A stretch of DNA of 29,956 bases from a virus: IMG/VR virus record IMGVR_UViG_3300018416_000075, positions 1-29,956 of that record; one strand, 5' to 3'. Within the stretch, counting starts at the first letter, position 1, and each line of letters starts with the position of its first letter. Below, piece after piece: positions 5,750 to 13,039 of this stretch. A model generated the notes under the pieces. It made no database searches. It saw nothing but the letters and a program-made list of their open reading frames with translations, and was not told where the DNA came from. The translations under genes and the position numbers were made by a program.

Positions 5750-6174
5750 GATGGCATTCAGATTCAGACTACATGCCACTGCACACGGCCATGTCATTGC
5801 AACCCGGGCCAGGATTTCGCTGCGTCCCACAGTCTAAGTACATCGGGACGTACGAGGACGACATCAGCCTTAGCCCGCTGGCAACCGCGCACTTCAACCG
5901 CTGGCAGAATCCGCTCCTGTTTACCAACGACCCACGGGTAGAGGCAGGCGTGGAGGAGCGCATCACCAGCGATCTGATTCACTACTGGCCCATGTTGGCG
6001 GTGCGCCTAGCGTACCTGCCGGGACTATGGCGTGAACTACAAGGGAGAAAGCCACGGCTTACCATCCCACCACGGAGGGAGTACTGCTCCCTGTTTAAAC
6101 TGATAGCGGAGAATACCCAGACCAGTGTCGGGTACGCATCCATCATCAGTGTTCTTAAATCACTTCACATATAG
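5746..6174 (+). CDS. Hypothetical protein
   Basis: A 142-residue protein beginning MRWHSDSDY at an ATGA overlap. It has many aromatic residues and prolines, no membrane helix long enough to be certain, and GTTTAAAC at 6093-6100 read as Phe-Lys in the segment LFKLIAEN. The short FKLIA segment also occurs in the gene at 4857, again around a motif. Function unknown. Confidence 0.65.
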   Translation: MRWHSDSDYMPLHTAMSLQPGPGFRCVPQSKYIGTYEDDISLSPLATAHFNRWQNPLLFTNDPRVEAGVEERITSDLIHYWPMLAVRLAYLPGLWRELQGRKPRLTIPPRREYCSLFKLIAENTQTSVGYASIISVLKSLHI

Positions 6175-6182
6175 GAGGTAGC

Positions 6183-6653
6183 ATGAACCGGAAATACTAC
6201 GACGAACCCACGGACGAAGAACTCGAGGAGATGTTCAGGGACTCCGACCGGGAGGCAGGGCCGAGCCCATGGGTTGCACTTGTTATACTGTTCGGAATCC
6301 TCGCCATGCTCTTGATCTCTTCGAAAGCATTCGCCCAGAACGAGGAGTTCGGCGGGCAGGTTATCGACCGGAGTATCAGTTACGACAACATCGGTAGGCG
6401 TGCCGGGATGTGTGGTCTACACAACCGACCGCTGTACCTGCAGTCGTGCAAGCAGAAGGAAATAGATCGCTGTTTAAACGACAACCTACCGAGCACGCAC
6501 ACCATGGCCGAGGTCAACGTAATCCATGAGGCGTGCAAGGGGTGGGGCGAGGACCCGAAGGTGGTCAGCCAGTGCAAGGCTGAGGCCCTCGACAAGGTGA
6601 TCCGATGCATGGGACTCGAGCCCCCGAAGCAGGAGAACTACCTCGATGATTAG
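6183..6653 (+). CDS. Exported or membrane-anchored Cys-containing protein
   Basis: A 156-residue protein with a strong AGGAGG ribosome binding site just upstream. An acidic N-terminal tail of 29 residues precedes a hydrophobic helix at about 30-46 and a possible signal peptidase site after AFA (residue 51). The mature part of about 105 residues has six cysteines, arranged like a small disulfide-bonded periplasmic domain (MCGLHN, QSCKQK, RCLND, EACKGW, SQCKAE, IRCMG). GTTTAAAC at 6472-6479 is read Leu-Asn. It may act in the periplasm, for example against superinfection, which is only a suggestion. Confidence 0.7.
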   Translation: MNRKYYDEPTDEELEEMFRDSDREAGPSPWVALVILFGILAMLLISSKAFAQNEEFGGQVIDRSISYDNIGRRAGMCGLHNRPLYLQSCKQKEIDRCLNDNLPSTHTMAEVNVIHEACKGWGEDPKVVSQCKAEALDKVIRCMGLEPPKQENYLDD

Positions 6654-6888
6654 GATGAAGAGGATGAAGCGGACGGTGATCCACGTCAACAGGCACCACA
6701 TTGCAGCAAACAAAAAGGACGGCGGAGATCGTCCGGTATTCACGGTGAAGGACTACAAACAGAACCGGCGTGGTAATCATGTCACAGTAGAGCGTGGCAA
6801 GATATCCTTTGTTTATCGCCCCGGAAAACCATTGCCCTGCGGCGCAGTCGCATGGGCCGAAACCTACGGAGAAGTGTATGTCGATTAA
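6646..6888 (+). CDS. Small basic hypothetical protein
   Basis: An 80-residue basic protein overlapping the previous gene by 8 bp. Alternative starts at 6655 and 6664 would remove the first 3 or 6 residues of a Met/Arg/Lys run, and no single ribosome binding site decides between them. The C-terminal half is beta-like (KISFVYRPGKPLPCGAVAWAE). Its stop overlaps the next gene by 11 bases. It lies between two exported-protein genes, but itself has no signal sequence. Confidence 0.6.
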   Translation: MIRMKRMKRTVIHVNRHHIAANKKDGGDRPVFTVKDYKQNRRGNHVTVERGKISFVYRPGKPLPCGAVAWAETYGEVYVD

Positions 6889-7717
6889 ATCTAAGATCAA
6901 GTCATTGTTTAAACAGTACTGGGTAGCGACCGCCATGATCATTGCGATCCTGCTTATCAGCTTCAGCGTCGCCGCTGAGGATCGTGTTACCAACGTGGAA
7001 AAGATGCCGCTCGACCAGCGATGTGGAATAACATCGAGCATCATCTTCGCCGGCATACTCACCCGCGAGCGTGGTGTGTCAGTGGAGGAGGAGATCGACT
7101 GGGCTGAGGCGCAGGCTATCAAGGACAACCCGGGCTTCCGACCGTTCAACGAGAACGAGCGCAGCTGGTTGACCAAGTACTACACCCTCGGTGCATCGAT
7201 GGCTGACCAGTTCAAGGAAGCCAACGGGCGCTGGCCTACCAAGCAGGAGGCGTACAACCGAGCGAGCAGGCTCAACGAGGCGTGCATCAAGGGTGCCAGT
7301 GAGGCCCACGATGGTGGACTCAAGGTGAAGTTCGTAGCGGACCCGGCCGACATCCCGCGTGATCGGGTCGACGACATCCGGGCCATGCCGGTGGTCAAGT
7401 ACTGCGAGTACATCGCCGTGCTCTACGCCACCGGGATCAACGCACGTAATGACGGCCGACCCTTGCTCTTCAAGTCAGTGACCAAGCACGAGGTTATGCA
7501 CTCCCGCACTCTACCGATGGACGGGATCTACATGATCGAGATGGACACCTTCACCACTCGCGAGAAGATGTTTGTCCTGAAGCATGTCACCGCCGGCTGG
7601 GAGTACGCCGACGCACGGTACGCCGCAGGCGATAAGCCTCAGCCGTTGGGTGATCCGTACATGGACGGCGCCGCCAAGTATATGGTGGAGTGTATGGCCA
7701 ACGAGAACCCCCGGTGA
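6878..7717 (+). CDS. Exported hypothetical protein
   Basis: A 279-residue protein started at ATG 6878 with GGAG nearby. A longer in-frame start would hide the signal sequence. Residues 1-13 are basic, 14-30 hydrophobic, and a signal peptidase site is plausible after VAA (residue 33), so the mature protein would be periplasmic. The mature region is helical with several cysteines, including DQRCGITSS, EACIKGAS, KYCEYIAV and VECMA. GTTTAAAC at 6907-6914 sits in the signal segment (Phe-Lys). With the gene at 6183 it forms a pair of exported Cys-containing proteins in the early region. I recognise no enzymatic motif. Confidence 0.7.
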   Translation: MSIKSKIKSLFKQYWVATAMIIAILLISFSVAAEDRVTNVEKMPLDQRCGITSSIIFAGILTRERGVSVEEEIDWAEAQAIKDNPGFRPFNENERSWLTKYYTLGASMADQFKEANGRWPTKQEAYNRASRLNEACIKGASEAHDGGLKVKFVADPADIPRDRVDDIRAMPVVKYCEYIAVLYATGINARNDGRPLLFKSVTKHEVMHSRTLPMDGIYMIEMDTFTTREKMFVLKHVTAGWEYADARYAAGDKPQPLGDPYMDGAAKYMVECMANENPR

Positions 7718-7956
7718 TTGAGTTCCGGACTCCGGTCGAGAACGTAGAGCGTGGCATCCATCCCGACCGCCTCCGGGCGTTCGATAAGGGTGCCCTCTCT
7801 ATGTCAGAGATGGTGCTCCTGATACAGGATATCGTGGAAGCGAATGTTATTGACAGGCTCGACCCAATCTGGATAATGCGTGCTGCGTACTACACACAAC
7901 TCGGCTGGGTACATCCTGGCGCTGGCTTGGGGGTTAACCCTCGCCGTTTAAACTAG
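7714..7956 (+). CDS. Small protein of a common phage type
   Basis: An 80-residue protein from a GTG start that overlaps the upstream TGA (GTGA); another in-frame GTG at 7690 would add eight residues, and neither has a strong ribosome binding site. The central segment ALSMSEMVLLIQDIVEANVIDRL followed by an aromatic helix resembles small phage proteins of the 'S..E.v.l.Q.lid.g...L' type, which are very common and uncharacterised. The stop codon follows directly after GTTTAAAC at 7946-7953 (Leu-Asn then TAG), and the same stretch provides AGGAGA for the polymerase gene. Confidence 0.65.
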   Translation: MIEFRTPVENVERGIHPDRLRAFDKGALSMSEMVLLIQDIVEANVIDRLDPIWIMRAAYYTQLGWVHPGAGLGVNPRRLN

Positions 7957-7964
7957 GAGATAGA

Positions 7965-9998
7965 ATGAACACACTACCCATCATCACTATCGACTTCGAG
8001 ACCTACTATGATTCGAAGCGAAAGGATCCGGACCTCGCGCCCGATGGTTACAGTCTGAAGAAGATGACGACCGAGGAGTACGTGCGCCACCCATGGTTCG
8101 AGACGATGGGGGTGGCAGTGAAGATGGGCGACAGCCCCACAGTCTGGCTGAACGAGGAACAATTCTGGAAGCTGGTATCCACGGTCGACTGGTCCAAGGT
8201 CGCCGTGCTCTGCCACCACACCCACTTCGACGGGCTGGTACTCAGTCACCACTACGGCGTGCAGCCTGCGCTCTGGCTGGACACACTGAGCATGGCCCGT
8301 GCGCTGCACGCACACGAGTCACGCCTCAGCCTCGACGCACTGCTCAAGTTCTACAAGGCGCCAATCCAGAAGGGGGACTTCGCCACCAAGATGGACGGCG
8401 TGCACCGTGCGGACATGACACCCGAGGAGTACAAGGCATACGGCGAGTACTCGACCGACGACGCGGACGGCACCCACTACCTGTTTAAACAGATGGACCC
8501 CAAGTTCCCGGAGCTGGAGCTGAAGGTAATCGACATGACCATACGTATGTTCACCGAGCCACAGTTCGTAGCCGACGAGGAGATGCTCGCCGACTTCTAC
8601 GAGCGCGAGAACCTGCGCCGGGCTGAATTGTACGAGCGCCTCGGCCTTACGAAGAAGTCATTCACGAGCGGGGAGAAGTTCGCCCAGCTCCTGCGTGACC
8701 GGGGGATCGAGCCACCCATGAAGAAGTCCCCGAAATGGGAGGACGGCACCAACGAGAAGTGGATCTACGCCTTCGCGAAGACAGACCCGGCGATGCAGAT
8801 GCTGCTCGAGGATGAGGATGACGAGGTGCGCTGGCTGTGTGAGGCCCGCATCTCCGCGAAGTCCACGCTCGACGTCAGCCGCACAGCCAGGTTCATGAAG
8901 CTGGGTGCAGGTGGCCAAGCCATGCCGGTGTACCTCGCGTACTGCGCTGCCCACACCCACCGCTGGGGTGGCGGCGACAAGATGAACTGGCAGAACCTGC
9001 GCCGGGTGAACAAAAAGAAACCAGACCAAGGCGTGATCAAGCGATCTATCATGGCCCCCGAGGGTAGCCTCGTGGTGCGGGCTGACTCATCCCAGATCGA
9101 GGCACGTGGTAACGCGTGGTTCTGTGGACACCACGAGCTGTGCGACACGTTCGCCCGGGGTGAGGATGTCTACTCCAAGGTAGCGAGCACGCTGTATGGT
9201 CGGCACGTTGACCGTAGCCGGGAGGCTGACTTCATCGCTGGCTTCGTTGGCAAGACCTGTACGCTGGGACTTGGCTATGGCATGGGGTACTACAAGGCGG
9301 CGATGGAATTCATGAAGGGCGCACTCGGTGGCCCACCCTTGGTGTTTAAACAGGCAGACATGGACACGCTGGGTGTGGACCCGACCAAGTTCCTGAAGAA
9401 CAAGTCGAAGATAAAGCAGGTGGAGGAGATGCCTTCACGGTTGACATTCCCGGACAGACTGTTACACTGCATAGTCACGGATCACATTGTCCGGAAGTGG
9501 AGGGCAGCGAACGGTCCGATCATGGACATGCAGGTGTACCTGAACGACTGGGTTATCCCTGCCATGGCAGCCGGTGATGAGTTGAAGATAGGACCACGAG
9601 GCTGTGTGGTTGTGGAGAAAGATGCACTGCTCATGCCCAACGGGTTGAGGCTCCACTACCACGGGCTGAAGCAGGAGAAGACACCCGAGGGTTCGGAGTG
9701 GAAGTATGAGATAGAGCCAGGCCGATGGACCAAGCTGTATGGTGGCCTGCTGCTGGAGAATATCATCCAGTGCCTCAGCCGTATCATCGTAGGACTGCAG
9801 GCGTTGTACATCAATGCCAGTGGCTACGGGGTACGGACACTCACGCACGACGAGGTCGTAACAATAGTACGCAATGAAGTAGCACAGGAGGCCTTGGATT
9901 TTTTGATCGGGGCCATGGCACTGAAACCTGACTGGGCACAGGGCTGGCCCCTAGCCGCCGAGGGTGGATATCATCTTAGATATGGAGACGCAAAATGA
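7965..9998 (+). CDS. Family A DNA polymerase with 3'-5' exonuclease
   Basis: A 677-residue replicative polymerase that would copy the phage genome. The N-terminal DnaQ-like proofreading domain shows Exo I as DFE (D10, E12), Exo II around HTHFDG (D89) and Exo III as Y162xxxD166. The palm and fingers show motif A ADSSQIEAR (D374), motif B with K430 followed by GLGYGMGYY, and motif C HDE (628-630). In most relatives motif A reads DYSQIE; here the Tyr is Ser. The size is usual for phage family A enzymes without a 5' nuclease domain. The start is behind TAGGAGA. Two GTTTAAAC sites (8483 and 9344) read Phe-Lys, one in each half. It opens the replication and nucleotide module. Confidence 0.95.
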   Translation: MNTLPIITIDFETYYDSKRKDPDLAPDGYSLKKMTTEEYVRHPWFETMGVAVKMGDSPTVWLNEEQFWKLVSTVDWSKVAVLCHHTHFDGLVLSHHYGVQPALWLDTLSMARALHAHESRLSLDALLKFYKAPIQKGDFATKMDGVHRADMTPEEYKAYGEYSTDDADGTHYLFKQMDPKFPELELKVIDMTIRMFTEPQFVADEEMLADFYERENLRRAELYERLGLTKKSFTSGEKFAQLLRDRGIEPPMKKSPKWEDGTNEKWIYAFAKTDPAMQMLLEDEDDEVRWLCEARISAKSTLDVSRTARFMKLGAGGQAMPVYLAYCAAHTHRWGGGDKMNWQNLRRVNKKKPDQGVIKRSIMAPEGSLVVRADSSQIEARGNAWFCGHHELCDTFARGEDVYSKVASTLYGRHVDRSREADFIAGFVGKTCTLGLGYGMGYYKAAMEFMKGALGGPPLVFKQADMDTLGVDPTKFLKNKSKIKQVEEMPSRLTFPDRLLHCIVTDHIVRKWRAANGPIMDMQVYLNDWVIPAMAAGDELKIGPRGCVVVEKDALLMPNGLRLHYHGLKQEKTPEGSEWKYEIEPGRWTKLYGGLLLENIIQCLSRIIVGLQALYINASGYGVRTLTHDEVVTIVRNEVAQEALDFLIGAMALKPDWAQGWPLAAEGGYHLRYGDAK

Positions 9999-10267
9999 CA
10001 CAAGAGAATGAAGCAAACGAGAACATCGAGATCCAGTACACTAACGTAGCGAAGCTGCTCGGTGAGTGGGCCCCCCACATGCAACGCATGTATGAGCACT
10101 GGGTAAAACTCTACCCGCTGACCGGCGACAAGCCGGCGGCGAACGAAGTGACGGCCGCTGTTACCGTGCCCGTACCATACCGCATGTTCGTACTCATGAC
10201 CACAGCCAGCGCGCTGGTGCTGCGTGACTACGGTGAGGAGAAGCAGGAGGACGTTGATGCACAGTGA
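9995..10267 (+). CDS. Small hypothetical protein
   Basis: A 90-residue acidic protein coupled to the polymerase by ATGA. It has helical segments (VAKLLGEWAPHMQRMYEHWV) and a more hydrophobic stretch FVLMTTASALVLRDYG that is too short and mixed to call a membrane helix. Its position between polymerase and nucleotide genes suggests a role in replication, but no family is recognised. Confidence 0.65.
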   Translation: MTQENEANENIEIQYTNVAKLLGEWAPHMQRMYEHWVKLYPLTGDKPAANEVTAAVTVPVPYRMFVLMTTASALVLRDYGEEKQEDVDAQ

Positions 10268-10781
10268 TATGCCACCCAAGCTGACGGCGTACCTAGCTGG
10301 CCGGATGTCCGGCCTTGTTCATGCCGACGCTATGGACTGGCGCAGGGTGGCGGAGGCGCAACTGGCCGACATAGATATAAATGTCCGGTCGCCCATGCGG
10401 TGGCACGAGGGGCAGGATCGGTACTCGCGCCTGACCCACGACGGTCGATCAGATGCTGAGGCAGCGGTGCTAATCGAGAACACCCGGAGGGCTGGCATCG
10501 ACTACAGCGATCCAGCCTGGCCGTTTAAACAGGACCGGACTGACATACTGCTGTCGGACATGGTGTTCGCCATGCTGCGTGACCCAACCAACGACCATGA
10601 TCACGTGTCGATAGGCACCGTGGTCGAGATAGCGTGGGCCTACGAGCTGGAGATACCGATCTACGCTGTGACATCTGAGCACTCGGTCTACAACCACATG
10701 TTCATTGCGAACATGCTTACCGCGACTGCGCCCAGCATATCGGAATTAGTGAAGCGCATCGAAGAAGACACCTTAAGATAA
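10257..10781 (+). CDS. Nucleoside 2-deoxyribosyltransferase-like protein
   Basis: A 174-residue protein started at ATG 10257 behind GCAGGAGG; a longer in-frame start inside the upstream gene gives an unlikely Arg-rich N terminus. The N-terminal AYLAGRMSG and the C-terminal SIGTVVEIAWAYELEIPIYAV are the hallmarks of the nucleoside 2-deoxyribosyltransferase-like superfamily, whose catalytic Glu lies in the 'GT..E...A' segment (here VVEIAWA). Members exchange or cleave bases of deoxynucleosides or their monophosphates, so it could salvage or remodel nucleotides for phage DNA. GTTTAAAC at 10523-10530 reads Phe-Lys. The fold assignment is good; the substrate is unknown. Confidence 0.7.
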   Translation: MHSDMPPKLTAYLAGRMSGLVHADAMDWRRVAEAQLADIDINVRSPMRWHEGQDRYSRLTHDGRSDAEAAVLIENTRRAGIDYSDPAWPFKQDRTDILLSDMVFAMLRDPTNDHDHVSIGTVVEIAWAYELEIPIYAVTSEHSVYNHMFIANMLTATAPSISELVKRIEEDTLR

Positions 10782-10796
10782 CAGGGAGTTTAAACA

Positions 10797-11585
10797 ATGA
10801 GAATCATCGGACTGGCAGGACCAGCACGCACGGGGAAGAACGCGATCAGCGACTACATGGTGGAGCACTACGGGTACCAGCGGTATGCATTCGCTGACCC
10901 ACTCTATGAGGAGGTGGCGGAGGCGTTCGATCTGGGCCAGGACCTCACGGATTGGCTACGCTCACCCAAGGAGAAGGAACTACCGAAGAGTTACCTCTCC
11001 CTATACAACTGTGCAGATCACGAGTTCGTCGAGGCGTGTAGTAAGGTCGAGGGTCACAACGGCCACGAGTTTATGGTCGAGCCACGGAGCCTGCGGTGGG
11101 TACTCCAGTGGTGGGGTACCGAGTACCGTCGGGCACAGGACGAGCAGTACTGGATCAAGAAAGCTGATGAGTTTCTGGCCGCGTACCTGAAGCGCCTCGA
11201 GCACGTCGTGACCAAGGAGGAGTTCGAGCTGGAGGTTGCGGAGCTGAAGGAAGTGGAGTGCGAATACCCCGAGGCCTCGGCCCTCCCGGTTGGCAGCGTG
11301 TGGTACCACGAGCACCCGGGTATTGTCGTCGAGGGCGTGCGGTTCGAGAACGAGGTGGACTGGATCCGCAGCCTGAACGGCCAGGTCTGGCACATCGAGC
11401 GGCCTGACGCACCCAGCATCGGGGACGCAGTGAACCACGTGAGCGCCAGCAAGCTGGAGATGAGGACCGGGGACAAGCTGATCATCAACGGGTCCACCCT
11501 CGGGCGGCTGTACACTGGCGTGACACTGGCACTGCAGGGGAATGACATCGTGAACACCGGAGGAGCTGATGAAAACCGTTCTTAA
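10797..11585 (+). CDS. Deoxynucleoside monophosphate kinase
   Basis: A 262-residue P-loop kinase predicted to phosphorylate dNMPs to dNDPs for phage DNA synthesis. The Walker A loop GPARTGK is at residues 8-14, followed by SDYMVEHYG and FADPLYEEVAEAF, the typical start of phage dNMP kinases. The central RWVLQWWGTEYRRAQDEQYW matches the substrate region of that family. The start follows GGGAG and GTTTAAAC (10788-10795), which lies between genes only one base from the ATG. A charged insertion at about residues 140-165 looks specific to this copy. The next gene begins inside its 3' end. Confidence 0.85.
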   Translation: MRIIGLAGPARTGKNAISDYMVEHYGYQRYAFADPLYEEVAEAFDLGQDLTDWLRSPKEKELPKSYLSLYNCADHEFVEACSKVEGHNGHEFMVEPRSLRWVLQWWGTEYRRAQDEQYWIKKADEFLAAYLKRLEHVVTKEEFELEVAELKEVECEYPEASALPVGSVWYHEHPGIVVEGVRFENEVDWIRSLNGQVWHIERPDAPSIGDAVNHVSASKLEMRTGDKLIINGSTLGRLYTGVTLALQGNDIVNTGGADENRS

Positions 11586-11730
11586 TTTCCTTGATGCCCT
11601 CGTACTGGTTGCCATCCTTGTCTGTATCATTGGCTTTTGCTGGGCAATGTGGGATGCATACCAGCTCCAGACAACGTACGTAGAGACCTGGCATGGTTAT
11701 TCTCCTTGTTTAAACAAGGATGCAGGCTAG
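11569..11730 (+). CDS. Very small single-pass membrane protein
   Basis: A 53-residue protein overlapping the end of the kinase gene by 17 bp, with GGAGG directly upstream of the ATG. Residues 8-28 form a clear hydrophobic helix (ALVLVAILVCIIGFCWAMW) followed by a 25-residue tail. A GTTTAAAC site at 11708-11715 is read Leu-Asn near the C terminus and forms the centre of a 16-bp palindrome. A lysis or envelope role is possible, but no holin-like context is visible. Confidence 0.6.
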   Translation: MKTVLNFLDALVLVAILVCIIGFCWAMWDAYQLQTTYVETWHGYSPCLNKDAG

Positions 11731-11741
11731 TGTGGTATCAT
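11704..11741 (+). promoter_or_regulatory. 16-bp palindrome over a candidate extended -10 promoter
   Basis: CCTTGTTTAAACAAGG at 11704-11719 is a perfect 16-bp palindrome centred on GTTTAAAC, the most symmetric copy in the window. An extended -10 box (TG at 11733-11734, one base, then TATCAT at 11736-11741) lies 16 bp downstream. With a 17 bp spacer the -35 position (11713-11718) would fall inside the palindrome and does not match consensus. A protein bound there would cover the -35 region, so this is a candidate operator for the gene at 11798. Confidence 0.55.
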
Positions 11742-11797
11742 AACGGTTCAACAACACACCCTCCACTCGGGGGATTCACTACATATAAGGGGATGAT

Positions 11798-13036
11798 TTG
11801 ACTAAGAAAACAAACCTGGCGCTCGTAACCGAGGTGTTTAAACTGCACGACCAGCTCGGTAAGAGATCCGCCGCAGAGATCGCACGTCGTTTAAACATCC
11901 CGGAGCGGACTGTCCGCCACTGGATCAAGCACCCGAAGAAAACCCTGAACATCTACAAGGAAGTAGACGCGGGGCCCGGGGATACCAAGGTACAAGAGGT
12001 CGATGTCCTCCGGGACACAGTCAAGACCCTGCGGGCGGAGCTTAACTCCCGCCGGCGGGACAACCTGAGCGACCAGTACGTGAAGGAAAAGATCCTCGGG
12101 CTGGTGGAGGCTGAGGTCGAGCCACCTGAGTGGCTGCTGTCCGACAGGATGCCGAGCAACTCACCCGGCCTACCCACCCTGTTCGCCAGTGACTGGCACT
12201 GGGGCGAGGTGGTCGACGCCTCACAGCTTGGCGGCTCCAACTCATACAACCTCGAGATCGGACACGCCCGTGCCCGGAAGCTGATCGACTACACCATCGC
12301 GCTGCTCGAGAACCACTTGGTCAACCCCAACTACGAGGGCATCGTCTTCGCATTGGGCGGTGACATGGTGAGCGGTGACATCCACGACGAGCTGGTCGCC
12401 ACCAACGAGATCGAGATCATGCCGACGGTCGTTGACCTGATCGGTGTGCTGTCGTGGTGCATCCGTGCCCTGAAGGAGGCATTCGGTAAGGTGTTCGTTC
12501 CCTGTGTCAGTGGTAACCACGGACGCAACACGCACAAGATCCGGGCCAAGGGTAGGAACTTCACCAGCTTCGACTGGCTGATCTACCAGATGCTCCAGCG
12601 CGAGTTCCTCGCTGACCCTGACGTGCGGTTCCAGATCCCCGATGGATCGGACGCGCTCTACAGTGTCTATGGCCGGCGGTACCTGCTCACCCACGGTGAC
12701 CAGTTCCGTGGCGGCGACGGTATGATCGGGGCCCTTGGTCCTATCATCCGGGGTGACCACAAGAAACGCAGCCGCAATTCCCAGATCCATCAGGAGTACG
12801 ACACGATGATCATCGGCCACTGGCACCAGCTGATCCAGCTCCAGCGCCTGATCGTTAACGGTTCCCTCAAGGGCTACGACGAATACGCCTATCAGGGTAA
12901 CTTCCCCTTCGAGCCACCGCGACAGGCCCTGTGGCTGACGCATCCGAAGTGGGGGATAACATTCTCGTGCCCGGTGCAGGTGGAGGATCCACACCAGCCA
13001 GAAGCGGCGCCACCCTGGGTCACGTGGAAAGACTAG
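11798..13036 (+). CDS. HTH-metallophosphoesterase fusion protein
   Basis: A 412-residue protein starting at TTG 11798, four bases after AAGGGGA; the nearby ATG at 11793 is out of frame. Residues 21-42 (AEIARRLNIPERTVRHWIK) form a helix-turn-helix, followed by a charged linker. Residues about 125-345 are a calcineurin-like metallophosphoesterase with SDWHWGE, GGDMVSGD, SGNHGR, THGDQ and GHWHQ, the metal-binding Asp, His and Asn residues all present. Such phage proteins hydrolyse phosphoesters, but the substrate is unknown. The gene has GTTTAAAC at 11836 and at 11889, the second within the HTH codons, plus the 16-bp palindrome before it. It is thus a candidate for recognising the motif or being regulated by it. 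Confidence 0.85.
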   Translation: MTKKTNLALVTEVFKLHDQLGKRSAAEIARRLNIPERTVRHWIKHPKKTLNIYKEVDAGPGDTKVQEVDVLRDTVKTLRAELNSRRRDNLSDQYVKEKILGLVEAEVEPPEWLLSDRMPSNSPGLPTLFASDWHWGEVVDASQLGGSNSYNLEIGHARARKLIDYTIALLENHLVNPNYEGIVFALGGDMVSGDIHDELVATNEIEIMPTVVDLIGVLSWCIRALKEAFGKVFVPCVSGNHGRNTHKIRAKGRNFTSFDWLIYQMLQREFLADPDVRFQIPDGSDALYSVYGRRYLLTHGDQFRGGDGMIGALGPIIRGDHKKRSRNSQIHQEYDTMIIGHWHQLIQLQRLIVNGSLKGYDEYAYQGNFPFEPPRQALWLTHPKWGITFSCPVQVEDPHQPEAAPPWVTWKD

Positions 13037-13039
13037 GCC

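Noticed and set aside
9441-9468. TTGACA and TACACT inside the polymerase gene
   Set aside because: The spacer is 16 bp, unlike all other promoters here, and there is no gene start close downstream.
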